From assembly GCA_051745935.1 (NCBI GenBank), contig JBNJEM010000458.1, forward strand, positions 1-6,491: a stretch of DNA of 6,491 bases, written 5' to 3'. This DNA comes from JBNJEM01 sp051745935. GTDB lineage: Bacteria > Planctomycetota > Planctomycetia > Pirellulales > Pirellulaceae. The position numbers and the translations under genes are program-made. This document shows, piece by piece, positions 1 to 5,153 of this stretch (within the stretch, counting starts at the first letter, position 1; each line of letters begins with the position of its first letter). A model generated the notes under the pieces. The model searched no databases, was not told the DNA's origin, and worked only from the letters and a program-made list of their open reading frames with translations.

Positions 1-2
1 CT

Positions 3-146
3 CACAAATCTTACTACCCCGACAATGTACTCATCACGCGGATTCGCGAAAGGGGGAATGGGGCAGGGGAGAGGTGGGGGCCGATTGAAAATGCCCTGGC
101 ACCGCGGACTGGCCGACCCAGCATCGAAGAATTAGAGCGGGTGTAA
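3..146 (+). CDS. Partial CDS, C-terminal end of an unrecognised protein (enters from the left edge)
   Basis: An open frame runs from the window edge to a TAA stop at 144-146 and gives the last 47 residues of a protein whose start lies outside the window. The sequence begins HKSYYPDNVLITRIRER, passes through ERWGPIENALAP and ends RPSIEELERV. The balanced mix of charged, aromatic and aliphatic residues and the typical helical tail look like real protein. The other two forward frames stop or become low-complexity, and the reverse strand is closed. I do not recognise the family. Part of the frame (residues RERGNGAGERWGP) is encoded by a G-tract run that could form a quadruplex. The gene would be convergent with the HAD phosphatase at 376-1059, 229 bases away. 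The call rests only on frame openness and composition, so it is moderate to weak. Confidence 0.42.
   Translation, partial: HKSYYPDNVLITRIRERGNGAGERWGPIENALAPRTGRPSIEELERV
52..80 (+). other. Putative G-quadruplex motif
   Basis: Four G tracts of 5, 4, 4 and 5 bases (52-56, 60-63, 66-69, 76-80) are separated by loops of 3, 2 and 6 bases. This satisfies the usual four-tract quadruplex pattern on the plus strand. It lies inside the putative C-terminal coding frame at 3-146, near its 3' end. Folding and any role in 3'-end formation or RNA stability are inferred, not shown. Confidence 0.45.
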
Positions 147-375
147 CTTTTTAGCGAACTGAAGTAAGGCTCTTCCAGGCAATGAGGGTTGGAAGACGAC
201 TCCGTGGAGCGCGCAGGCCGCCGTCCGCTGTCATGATTCCTGCTGATTCCAACGCATGGCCGAGCGGACTCTGGCCTTGCGGTTTGGCGGGGTACGTCAT
301 AAGGGCCTTGTGATCACAAAGCTAGGATTCTACTTCAGACGGCTAAAGTGTTACGAGCGGGTTTGTTCCGGCCAT
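147..375. other. Convergent intergenic spacer with small inverted repeats, no gene
   Basis: The spacer lies between the end of the left partial gene and the end of the HAD gene, and no coding frame stands out. It holds three small symmetric structures. A 7-bp stem pairs 171-177 with 190-196 (TCTTCCA/TGGAAGA, 12-base loop). A perfect 12-bp palindrome TTGTGATCACAA lies at 308-319. An 8-bp inverted repeat pairs 340-347 with 375-382 (CGGCTAAA/TTTAGCCG), and its second arm overlaps the HAD stop codon. None is followed by a T tract, so none is a textbook intrinsic terminator, although convergent genes would be expected to end here. Confidence 0.4.
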
Positions 376-1059
376 TTAGCCGATGGTGGAGCACATGTGC
401 GCGAGGATCGCTTCTGTTTCCTGTAAATCGTGCAACAGTAAATCCGGTTGGGCCTCTTCAAGCGACTTGTAGTCATGCCACCCGGTCGCCACGGCGAGCC
501 CTTTGGCTCCGATAGCTCGAGCACACTGGATATCCAGCGGGGTGTCTCCCACAACCCACACCTGGTCGGACTCCCCATAACCCTTCCAATGTTCCCGGCA
601 CGCCGCCAACGCTTCTTGGGCGACCCGGTCGCGATCCGCGTGGGCGTCCCCATAGCCACCAAACGAGAAATGATGCATCAATTGGTAATACTCCAATTTC
701 AGCCGGGCCCCCTGGCACGTATTGCCCGTAAGCAACCCGACCGCGATATTGGCATGCCGCGCCAAGCGGTCCAAGAGTTGCTCAACGCCAGGCAGAACCT
801 GGCCAGGAAATAACGGCAGATAGTGCCGCAATCGCCGCAAATACTCGCCTCGCAGCAACTCCCAGTTTTCGACAGAGTCGGGAACATCATGGCGTCGAAA
901 CAAGTTTCGCGCGATGCCGCGATCCGTGCGACCGCTAAACGGAACCGCCTCGGGCTCGCTCACCCCAAAAACCGCGCCAAAGGCCTCGAGCAGCGCCGTC
1001 CCTCCCGCGCCGCCCGTCTTGATCAACGTCCCGTCGATATCAAACAGAAAAACTGTCAT
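376..1059 (-). CDS. HAD-superfamily hydrolase, phosphoglycolate phosphatase-like (subfamily IA)
   Basis: This is a complete 227-residue protein, the usual size for a HAD phosphatase with a C1 helical cap. Motif I is FLFDIDGTL, with the nucleophile D7 and acid/base D9. The cap segment contains the typical FSGRTD (41-46). Motif II is the threonine of LLTGNT (T111). The conserved GGYGDAHADRDR (134-145) supplies the motif III basic residue. Motif IV is VVGDTPLDIQCA (D172, D176), followed by GAKGLAVATGW. Such enzymes cleave phosphate monoesters in the cytoplasm using Mg2+. The substrate cannot be read from sequence; 2-phosphoglycolate or another small sugar or nucleotide phosphate is possible. The ATG at 1059 follows a purine-rich GGAAAG 8 bases upstream. 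The gene stands alone: its upstream side is repeat DNA (1084-1487), and a member of the ACGGCCCGTC repeat family sits only 25 bases before the start. The TAA stop lies at 376-378. Confidence 0.93.
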   Translation of the reverse strand: MTVFLFDIDGTLIKTGGAGGTALLEAFGAVFGVSEPEAVPFSGRTDRGIARNLFRRHDVPDSVENWELLRGEYLRRLRHYLPLFPGQVLPGVEQLLDRLARHANIAVGLLTGNTCQGARLKLEYYQLMHHFSFGGYGDAHADRDRVAQEALAACREHWKGYGESDQVWVVGDTPLDIQCARAIGAKGLAVATGWHDYKSLEEAQPDLLLHDLQETEAILAHMCSTIG

Positions 1060-1083
1060 TTCACCGTCTTTCCTTGCGCCTTT

Positions 1084-1113
1084 CTGTTACGGCCCGTCGC
1101 AAAACGTGGTTCC
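1084..1113 (-). repeat. Dispersed repeat family C, copy 1 (upstream of the HAD gene)
   Basis: The plus strand reads CTGTTACGGCCCGTC followed by GCAAAACGTGGTTCC. It closely matches 5007-5038, which has CTGTTTTACGGCCCGTC then AAGAAACGGGGTTCC, in the same orientation. A related opposite-orientation version forms the right arm of the palindrome at 5347-5439. It lies just upstream of the HAD start codon and so would fall in that gene's leader or promoter. Its function is unknown. Confidence 0.55.
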
Positions 1114-1170
1114 CGCTCTCAAAACTCCCCAGGTGAAAGGAAACCTGACTGGTGCTGTTAGGGCTTCTAA

Positions 1171-1487
1171 GTGTCCGTGAACCAGTGTAGGATAACGGCT
1201 CCTTCTTTCAAGGTCTCGGGGTCACTGGACAACGCCACTTTGGTTAAACCGATATCCGCGGACGTTCGCACTTGCGTTGCACATCTTGAACAAGGGCTGT
1301 GCGGGGTGCAAATGCCACGGGCTTGTCCCGTGGTCCGTTACGTTCCACGCTACCGACGGCCAGGAGTAGTGTTTCTGACCATTCTAGCGGCGAACGTGAA
1401 CCACCACGGGACAAGCCCGTGGCATCCATGCGGGCCTTGCGTCTCCAGGCCGTGTAGCGGCACCTGTGAACGGCTACGAACCGATAA
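1171..1487 (+). repeat. Nested palindromic repeat element, copy 1
   Basis: Read on the plus strand, this unit matches the reverse complement of 4383-4710 with indels. Shared landmarks in order are TCCGTGAAC (1174), GTAGGATA (1187), CCGCGGACGTTCGCAC (1256), GGTGCAAATGCCACGGG (around 1306), the palindromic core 1312-1425, CATGCGGGC (around 1428), and TGTGAACGGCTAC (1465-1477). The first 42 bases of the core are identical to the other copy. No transposase frame is present. Open frames across it translate the repeat (PRACPVV, GTSPWHP) and should not be annotated as proteins. It fills the gap between the HAD start and the oxidoreductase stop. It resembles a MITE-like or REP-like dispersed element, and mobility is inferred only. 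Confidence 0.8.
1312..1425. repeat. Core palindrome of element copy 1 with 23-bp terminal inverted repeats
   Basis: Bases 1312-1334 and 1403-1425 are perfect 23-bp inverted repeats. Each arm contains its own hairpin: CCACGGGCTTGTCCCGTGG at 1315-1333 (7-bp stem, 5-base loop) and its reverse complement at 1404-1422. The symmetry continues inward imperfectly (TTACGTTCCACGCTAC against the reverse complement of TAGCGGCGAACGTGAAC) to a central GGCCAG/CTGACC stem. The whole core could fold as one long hairpin or extrude as a cruciform. No T tract follows on either strand, so it is not a classical terminator. Confidence 0.85.
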
Positions 1488-1560
1488 ACCCAACGCATTG
1501 TGAGAGCGAGCGTTGGCCCCACGGGCCCCCGCGGCCGGTGATTGCTCCGCGCATACGTCT

Positions 1561-2757
1561 CTACGTGTACTGGGGGATCTTCATCAGTTCAGCGTCGCGC
1601 AGTGCCGACTGGTGAGCGACGATGCCGGCAACGGTCATGTTCAGGGCTTGCGCGATGTCGACCAACGGTTTTCGGTCTTCGAGAATGGACATGACAAACT
1701 CGTGCCCCAGATGGCCGTGTGATCCACCGTGGCCGCCGGGCTTGACGGTTGGGGGCAGGGGAGGGCGATCGAGGTTGGGGAGCTGTTGGTCCAAACCCTG
1801 GAACTCCATGCCGACCATCGATCCCCTTTGTCCTCGCACTCGTCCGACCTCGCCGCCAAACCCCGGGGTGTCCCAACTGACGCCCATCCGTGCCATGCCG
1901 CCTTCGCTGGTGCGAAACAGGGCGATCTCCGTGCCGAACGGGTTTCCATATTCATTGTTCGCCGGCTGCAACTCCTCGCGCGGACTGGGCATTCCCATGC
2001 AAGAAACCTCGGTAAAGTGGCCGCCGGCCACGCCGACGTAGTAGGCATTTGAATGGGTGGGATACCATTGGGGCGGCAGACCGATGCGCCATCCCTTATA
2101 GGAGTCGATTACGGAACACGCATGGTGAAAGTATTCGCCTTCACTATAGACCAACTTCCCGAACTTGCCCGCATTGTAGATCTGACGCATGGCGTGAAGA
2201 TCGGCACGATAACACGATGTCTCGAACATCATGTACTGGAGTCCGGACGCTTCGACCGTCTCGTACAACGCGTCGGCCAGTTCAAGGTCCTCCCACACCG
2301 CGGGGACGGCAGTGGCAACGTGTTTGCCGTGTTTGAGTACTTCCATGCAATGACGAGCGTGACTCGGCGCATCGGTGGCCACGAAAATCGCTTCGATCGA
2401 ATCGTCCTTGACCATCTCTTCCAGGGAGGGATACGTCTTGTCACATTGGCAGGCAGCCGCCAACGCTCGACGCCGATCAGAAAACAGATCACTGACGGCC
2501 ACCACCTCCACGTTCGGATGGTGCTGAAGCGAAAACGCCGCCCCAAACTTACAGACGCCGTATCCGACAATGCCCATGCGAATTCTTCGATCGCTCGTCG
2601 GCCGCCATTCGCCGGCGGCGGTATCCGGACGCCGCTCTTCCTCAACCCCTTCAAGGGTCTTCTGCTGCCCCGCTCTCGCCGTTGAAGCAAGCCCTAACGA
2701 AGCCGCGCCAAGGCCAGCGGCCTTCAGAAACGAACGGCGGGAAGACTGACTTGACAT
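1561..2757 (-). CDS. Tat-exported Gfo/Idh/MocA-family oxidoreductase
   Basis: This 398-residue protein opens with a twin-arginine signal: SRRSFLK (6-12), a hydrophobic AAGLGAASLGLA stretch and an ARA cleavage site near residue 29. It is therefore predicted to be exported already folded with its nucleotide cofactor. The Rossmann domain starts at RMGIVGYGVCKFG (60-72, glycines G65, G67 and G72) and runs through VVAVSD (85-90) and IFVATDAPSHARH (124-136). The usual family motif GKHVxxEKP appears as GKHVATAVP (144-152), so the conserved EKP lysine is absent. The C-terminal domain carries MMFETSCYR (176-184), WYPTHSNAYYVGV (231-243), FTEVSCMG (248-255) and the histidine/glycine-rich GGHGGSHGHLGHEF (341-354). 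The substrate is unknown; cyclitols or sugars are the usual substrates of the superfamily. The start at 2757 is chosen over an in-frame ATG at 2979 because it has an AGGAG 8 bases upstream and begins exactly at the Tat signal. It lies downstream of aroK with a 166-base gap. Confidence 0.95.
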   Translation of the reverse strand: MSSQSSRRSFLKAAGLGAASLGLASTARAGQQKTLEGVEEERRPDTAAGEWRPTSDRRIRMGIVGYGVCKFGAAFSLQHHPNVEVVAVSDLFSDRRRALAAACQCDKTYPSLEEMVKDDSIEAIFVATDAPSHARHCMEVLKHGKHVATAVPAVWEDLELADALYETVEASGLQYMMFETSCYRADLHAMRQIYNAGKFGKLVYSEGEYFHHACSVIDSYKGWRIGLPPQWYPTHSNAYYVGVAGGHFTEVSCMGMPSPREELQPANNEYGNPFGTEIALFRTSEGGMARMGVSWDTPGFGGEVGRVRGQRGSMVGMEFQGLDQQLPNLDRPPLPPTVKPGGHGGSHGHLGHEFVMSILEDRKPLVDIAQALNMTVAGIVAHQSALRDAELMKIPQYT

Positions 2758-2765
2758 CGTGTTCA

Positions 2766-2770
2766 CTCCT
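2766..2770 (-). promoter_or_regulatory. Ribosome-binding site of the oxidoreductase (decides its start)
   Basis: AGGAG on the minus strand lies 8 bases before the ATG at 2757. It fixes the start at the Tat signal and excludes the upstream in-frame ATG at 2979, which lies inside the aroK 3' end and would put 74 unrelated residues before the signal. Confidence 0.8.
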
Positions 2771-2827
2771 GCTTTGAAAGACAGTTCCATGGGGGATGCG
2801 TCCGCGGCCCGGTCAATGATACCGCCC

Positions 2828-2833
2828 ATTATA
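2828..2833 (-). promoter_or_regulatory. Candidate -10 box for the oxidoreductase gene
   Basis: A perfect TATAAT on the minus strand lies 70 bases upstream of the start codon at 2757, in the aroK-oxidoreductase gap. No good -35 hexamer is found 16-18 bases further upstream and there is no extended -10 TG, so the call rests on the -10 alone. It fits independent transcription of the oxidoreductase. It sits next to repeat family B copy 1 (2854-2885). Confidence 0.3.
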
Positions 2834-2853
2834 CCGGATCGCAAACCAGGATC

Positions 2854-2885
2854 TCCGCCGCGAGTTCGACCAAGGGGATGACGGC
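2854..2885 (+). repeat. Dispersed repeat family B, copy 1
   Basis: Thirty-two bases starting TCCGCCGCGAG and ending GACGGC match 4764-4795 at 29 of 32 positions in the same orientation. Weaker similarity flanks the core on both sides: ATACCGG about 20 bases before it and ACCGCCTG about 35-40 bases after it in both copies. It lies between aroK and the oxidoreductase, where it would form part of the oxidoreductase promoter region. Its function is unknown. Confidence 0.7.
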
Positions 2886-2923
2886 GGGGGCGCGCGACAC
2901 GGCTGATCGATCCCCACCGCCTG

Positions 2924-3430
2924 CTACGGTTGAACCTGCTTGAGGATCTCCGCGGCCACTTGTTCGATGGCGCGGTCATCCGTATCGACCTCGATGTGAG
3001 CGATGCGGCGGTAGAGCGGCGTTCGCCTTTCCAGGACCTCCGCCACTTCTTGCGTGAAACTTTTGTCTCCAGTTAGCGAGGGGCGTTGGGTGTTCCCCGA
3101 GATACGTTGCACGATGGTAGCCGTTGAGGCCCGAAGCCACACCACGGTACCGGCGCGGCGCAGTACATCCATGTTGGCCTCCCGCTCAATAACCCCGCCA
3201 CCGCAATCGAGTATTTGATGATCAGCCGCCGCGTACTTGCGCACCACTTGCTCTTCCACGTCCCGAAAACCGTTCCATCCCCGCCGTTCCACGATTTCCG
3301 GGATCCCGCATCCCTCTTGCCGTTCGATTTCCTCGTCCAGCGAAACGACCTTTTGGCCCACCGACTCGGCCAACTGGCGAGCCACCACGCTCTTGCCCGT
3401 TCCGCGATATCCAACCAATACAATATTCAT
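2924..3430 (-). CDS. aroK: Shikimate kinase
   Basis: This 168-residue cytoplasmic enzyme phosphorylates shikimate with ATP to give shikimate 3-phosphate, the fifth step of the aromatic amino acid pathway. The Walker A loop is GYRGTGKS (7-14). The shikimate site is seen in D32 of SLDEEIERQEG, R56 of GFRDVEE, the glycine triplet of DCGGGVI (77-79) and R136 of RRTPLY. The lid arginine is R116 in NTQRPSLTG. The first aspartate of the usual DxD pair, which helps bind Mg2+, is serine here (S30-L31-D32). The length is normal for the family. I chose the second of two adjacent ATGs (3430 rather than 3433) because the peptide then starts MNIVLVG and a GAG lies 7 bases before it. Either ATG is possible. 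The start lies 8 bases after the aroE stop, so the two are co-transcribed. The TAG stop lies at 2924-2926. Confidence 0.94.
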   Translation of the reverse strand: MNIVLVGYRGTGKSVVARQLAESVGQKVVSLDEEIERQEGCGIPEIVERRGWNGFRDVEEQVVRKYAAADHQILDCGGGVIEREANMDVLRRAGTVVWLRASTATIVQRISGNTQRPSLTGDKSFTQEVAEVLERRTPLYRRIAHIEVDTDDRAIEQVAAEILKQVQP

Positions 3431-3438
3431 CATGTCAC

Positions 3439-4296
3439 TCACAATCGCTCTTCCACGATCTTTCGCATGACACGGCGTGGGGCGGTCTCGCCCGTCCACA
3501 GTTCGAATTGGGCAAACGCCTGCCCGAGAAACATCTCCAGTCCCAGAATCGTCTTGCAACCGGCGTTCTCGGCATCCTGGATCAATTTGGTGCGCCGCGG
3601 GTTGTAAACGGCGTCGAACACGGCGAGCCCTTCCCCCAGCAGTTCAGCGGGCACCACACTCTGATCCTCATGGGGATGCATCCCAACCGGTGAGCAGTGC
3701 AGGAGGATGTCGGCCATCTCCAGTTCCGCTCGCAGCGTGTCAGCGGTCAGCTTGCCGGCGGTTACATGCGATTGTCCTTTTTCCTTGAGATCGCGCGCCA
3801 GAAGCTCCACTTCCTCGTCATCAATACCCAACAGGGCAATGCTTTCGGGCGGTGCTTTTCGCGAGATGGTAACCGCGATCGCGCGCGCGGCGCCACCCGA
3901 CCCCAACACCAAGGCGCGACTTCCTTCCGGGTCCGCCCCGGCCTCCCGCAAGGCTCCCAGTGCTCCGAGGCCGTCCGAGTTGGACCCGAGGAGCCGACCA
4001 TTGTCGTTCACGATCGTATTGATACAACCGATAACCCTGGCCGTTTCATCCACCTCGTCCGCACACTCCAACGCCGTCACCTTGTGGGGAATCGTAATAC
4101 TCAACCCGCGATATCCCATGGCGCGCACGCCTTCCATGGCCGGCAAGACATTCCCCGGCATCACATCGTGCGCCACGTATACAAATGGCAGGTTCAGCGC
4201 GTCAAAAGCCGAATTGTGCATCTCCGGGGAGAGTGAATGGCCCACGGGATGTCCCAAAACAGCACACACGTTTGTCTTCGCGTCAATGGTCTGCAT
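3439..4296 (-). CDS. aroE: Shikimate 5-dehydrogenase
   Basis: This 285-residue enzyme reduces 3-dehydroshikimate to shikimate with a nicotinamide cofactor, the step immediately before aroK. Visible motifs are the substrate-binding SLSP (21-24) in GHPVGHSLSPEMHN, the catalytic lysine K72 in SITIPHK, N93 in GCINTIV, D108 in GSNSDGLG, the dinucleotide loop LGSGGAARA (131-139), Y231 in DAVYNPRRTKLI, and GLEMFLGQAFAQFELWTG (252-269) with glutamines Q259 and Q263. The NADP-binding NRTxxR/K segment that normally ends strand beta-2 is replaced by GIDDEEVE (157-164), so the arginine that reads the 2'-phosphate is missing and acidic residues take its place. The start at 4296 is preferred over an upstream ATG at 4347 because a GAGG-rich site lies 8 bases before it and the family N-terminus begins here. 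The downstream neighbour is aroK, 8 bases away. Confidence 0.95.
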   Translation of the reverse strand: MQTIDAKTNVCAVLGHPVGHSLSPEMHNSAFDALNLPFVYVAHDVMPGNVLPAMEGVRAMGYRGLSITIPHKVTALECADEVDETARVIGCINTIVNDNGRLLGSNSDGLGALGALREAGADPEGSRALVLGSGGAARAIAVTISRKAPPESIALLGIDDEEVELLARDLKEKGQSHVTAGKLTADTLRAELEMADILLHCSPVGMHPHEDQSVVPAELLGEGLAVFDAVYNPRRTKLIQDAENAGCKTILGLEMFLGQAFAQFELWTGETAPRRVMRKIVEERL

Positions 4297-4304
4297 CACG
4301 CCCC

Positions 4305-4308
4305 CCTC
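4305..4308 (-). promoter_or_regulatory. Ribosome-binding site of aroE
   Basis: On the minus strand an AAGAGGGGGG stretch precedes the ATG at 4296, with GAGG 8 bases away. It supports the shorter 285-residue form and excludes the 17-residue extension from 4347. Confidence 0.6.
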
Positions 4309-4382
4309 TTTACAGCCGCTAACGCAACCTGATTCCCGTTCCAACAACGCCTTGGATGACGGGACCTCCGAATGGTCTTGTT

Positions 4383-4710
4383 ATGGCTTCTGTAGCCGTT
4401 CACGGGGGCTGTTACACGGCAGCCCGCACGGATGCCACGGGCTTGTCCCGTGGTGGTTCACGCTCGCCGCTACAAACCGGCCAGACACACCACTCCTGGC
4501 CATCGTAGCGTGGAACGTAACGGACCACGGGACAAGCCCGTGGCATTTGCACCTGGCAAAGCGCTCCTTCAAGACGCGCAACGGACGTGCGAACGTCCGC
4601 GGACATCGGCCTCTTGCCCGTGAACGGTTACTGGCTTCTTCGATCCGTAACCGGGACACCACGTTCCGTATCCTACCATATCTCCCTCCACACGTAACCG
4701 TTCACGGATA
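4383..4710 (-). repeat. Nested palindromic repeat element, copy 2 (inverted relative to copy 1)
   Basis: Read on the minus strand, this follows copy 1 at 1171-1487 landmark by landmark: TCCGTGAAC, GTAGGATA, CCGCGGACGTTCGCAC, GGTGCAAATGCCACGGG, the palindromic core, CGTGCGGGC and CGTGAACGGCTAC. It is better preserved at its ends. GTAGCCGTTCACGGG (4392-4406) and CCCGTGAACGGTTAC (4617-4631) are 15-bp inverted repeats with one mismatch that bound a 240-bp unit. A further GTAACCGTTCACGG lies at 4694-4707, a perfect inverted match of 4618-4631. It lies upstream of aroE, so it brackets the oxidoreductase-aroK-aroE block together with copy 1. There is no transposase frame. Confidence 0.8.
4432..4546. 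repeat. Core palindrome of element copy 2 with 23-bp terminal inverted repeats
   Basis: Bases 4432-4454 and 4524-4546 are perfect 23-bp inverted repeats with the same sequence as in copy 1. The inner stem ends in a perfect GGCCAG/CTGGCC pairing at the centre, which in copy 1 is GGCCAG/CTGACC. Bases 4505-4546 are the exact reverse complement of 1312-1353 (42 of 42). The two cores differ mainly in the central 30 bases. Confidence 0.85.
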
Positions 4711-4729
4711 GCAAACGAAGGAACTGCTA

Positions 4730-4858
4730 ATGGCAACCGCCATACCGGTCTCGGATGACGTTATCCGCCGCGAGTCCGACCAACGGGAGGACGGCTTGCG
4801 TCGGCCAGCTTTCCACCGGGACAAATCCGACCGCCTGAAGTATAATAGACGCCAATAA
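4730..4858 (+). CDS. Possible small ORF, 42 residues, unrecognised
   Basis: ATG at 4730 is preceded by GAAGGA with a 7-base spacer, and the frame runs to TAA at 4856-4858. The peptide is hydrophilic and charged (begins MATAIPVSDDVIRRESDQRE, ends DRLKYNRRQ), with no membrane segment or known motif. Against it, 32 bases of the frame are repeat family B, whose other copy at 2854-2885 is not coding in this frame, and a candidate promoter -10 box lies inside its end. It is most likely a chance frame over a repeat, listed because of the ribosome-binding site. Confidence 0.18.
   Translation: MATAIPVSDDVIRRESDQREDGLRRPAFHRDKSDRLKYNRRQ
4764..4795 (+). repeat. Dispersed repeat family B, copy 2
   Basis: This matches 2854-2885 at 29 of 32 bases in direct orientation (TCCGCCGCGAGTCCGACC and onwards). 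Looser similarity continues on both sides, with ATACCGG before it and ACCGCCTG after it. It begins about 55 bases beyond the outer end of palindromic element copy 2. Confidence 0.7.
4818..4846 (+). promoter_or_regulatory. Candidate sigma-70-type promoter
   Basis: A perfect TATAAT -10 box at 4841-4846 is preceded, across a 17-base spacer, by GGGACA at 4818-4823, which matches 4 of 6 positions of the -35 consensus. Transcription would start near 4853 and run rightward into a region without a recognisable gene. A small RNA or a lost gene are possible targets. It lies just downstream of repeat family B copy 2. Confidence 0.4.
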
Positions 4859-5006
4859 TCGCTAATGGTCGGATGTCCAGAGAAAACCGTGGCACCGTGG
4901 CGACCGTGGCTGGTATTCCACCGCATGAGAAGGATCTAGTGGATGAAGGATCTCGCGCAGCTTGAATACCCCGGCCACCGATGCACACCCTTTCCGTCCC
5001 AATACC

Positions 5007-5038
5007 CTGTTTTACGGCCCGTCAAGAAACGGGGTTCC
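5007..5038 (-). repeat. Dispersed repeat family C, copy 2
   Basis: CTGTTTTACGGCCCGTC followed by AAGAAACGGGGTTCC matches 1084-1113 in the same orientation with a small indel. Its bases 5023-5035 (CAAGAAACGGGGT) are also the exact reverse complement of 5574-5586, immediately beyond the tRNA fragment, so part of this family may also lie there. Confidence 0.55.
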
Positions 5039-5153
5039 TGATCACATGTCCAGGCACGGGGTTTTGGCTTTCCACGTTCAGCCGACTCGCCCGAGGTCTT
5101 GTCGGAAATCATGACCATTCCGCCAGTTTTGCGCGGCTGAGGGCAACGGCCGA

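Noticed and set aside
255..266. tRNA-like ATGGCCGAGCGG, resembling a serine tRNA D arm
   Set aside because: No acceptor stem, anticodon arm or T arm can be built around it.
308..319. TTGTGATCACAA as a CRP-type operator
   Set aside because: The half-sites have no 6-base spacer as CRP sites do, and the palindrome lies downstream of both converging genes. It is noted only as a palindrome.
448..1161. Plus-strand frames opposite the HAD gene (448-813, 823-1161)
   Set aside because: They mirror the codon pattern of the well-supported minus-strand HAD gene or continue into repeat DNA, with no motifs of their own.
1171..1522. Open frames over element copy 1 (PRACPVV and GTSPWHP-like peptides), and the same at 4381-4662
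   Set aside because: They are translations of the palindromic repeat in both strands, recur in both copies, and lack protein character.
2758..2979. N-terminal extension of the oxidoreductase from an in-frame ATG at 2979
   Set aside because: The added 74 residues are translated intergenic DNA and repeat. The ATG at 2757 has an AGGAG site and begins the Tat signal.
3434..3559. Longer aroK start at 3559
   Set aside because: The extension lies inside aroE in another frame and carries no family sequence. The Walker A strand begins directly at MNIVLVG.
4297..4347. Longer aroE start at 4347
   Set aside because: The extra 17 residues (including GCVSGCKEGG) come from the leader and its ribosome-binding site, not from the protein family.
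4873..4965. 30-residue frame starting MSRENRGTVATVAG after the candidate promoter
   Set aside because: There is no Shine-Dalgarno site, it is very short, and there is no recognisable motif.
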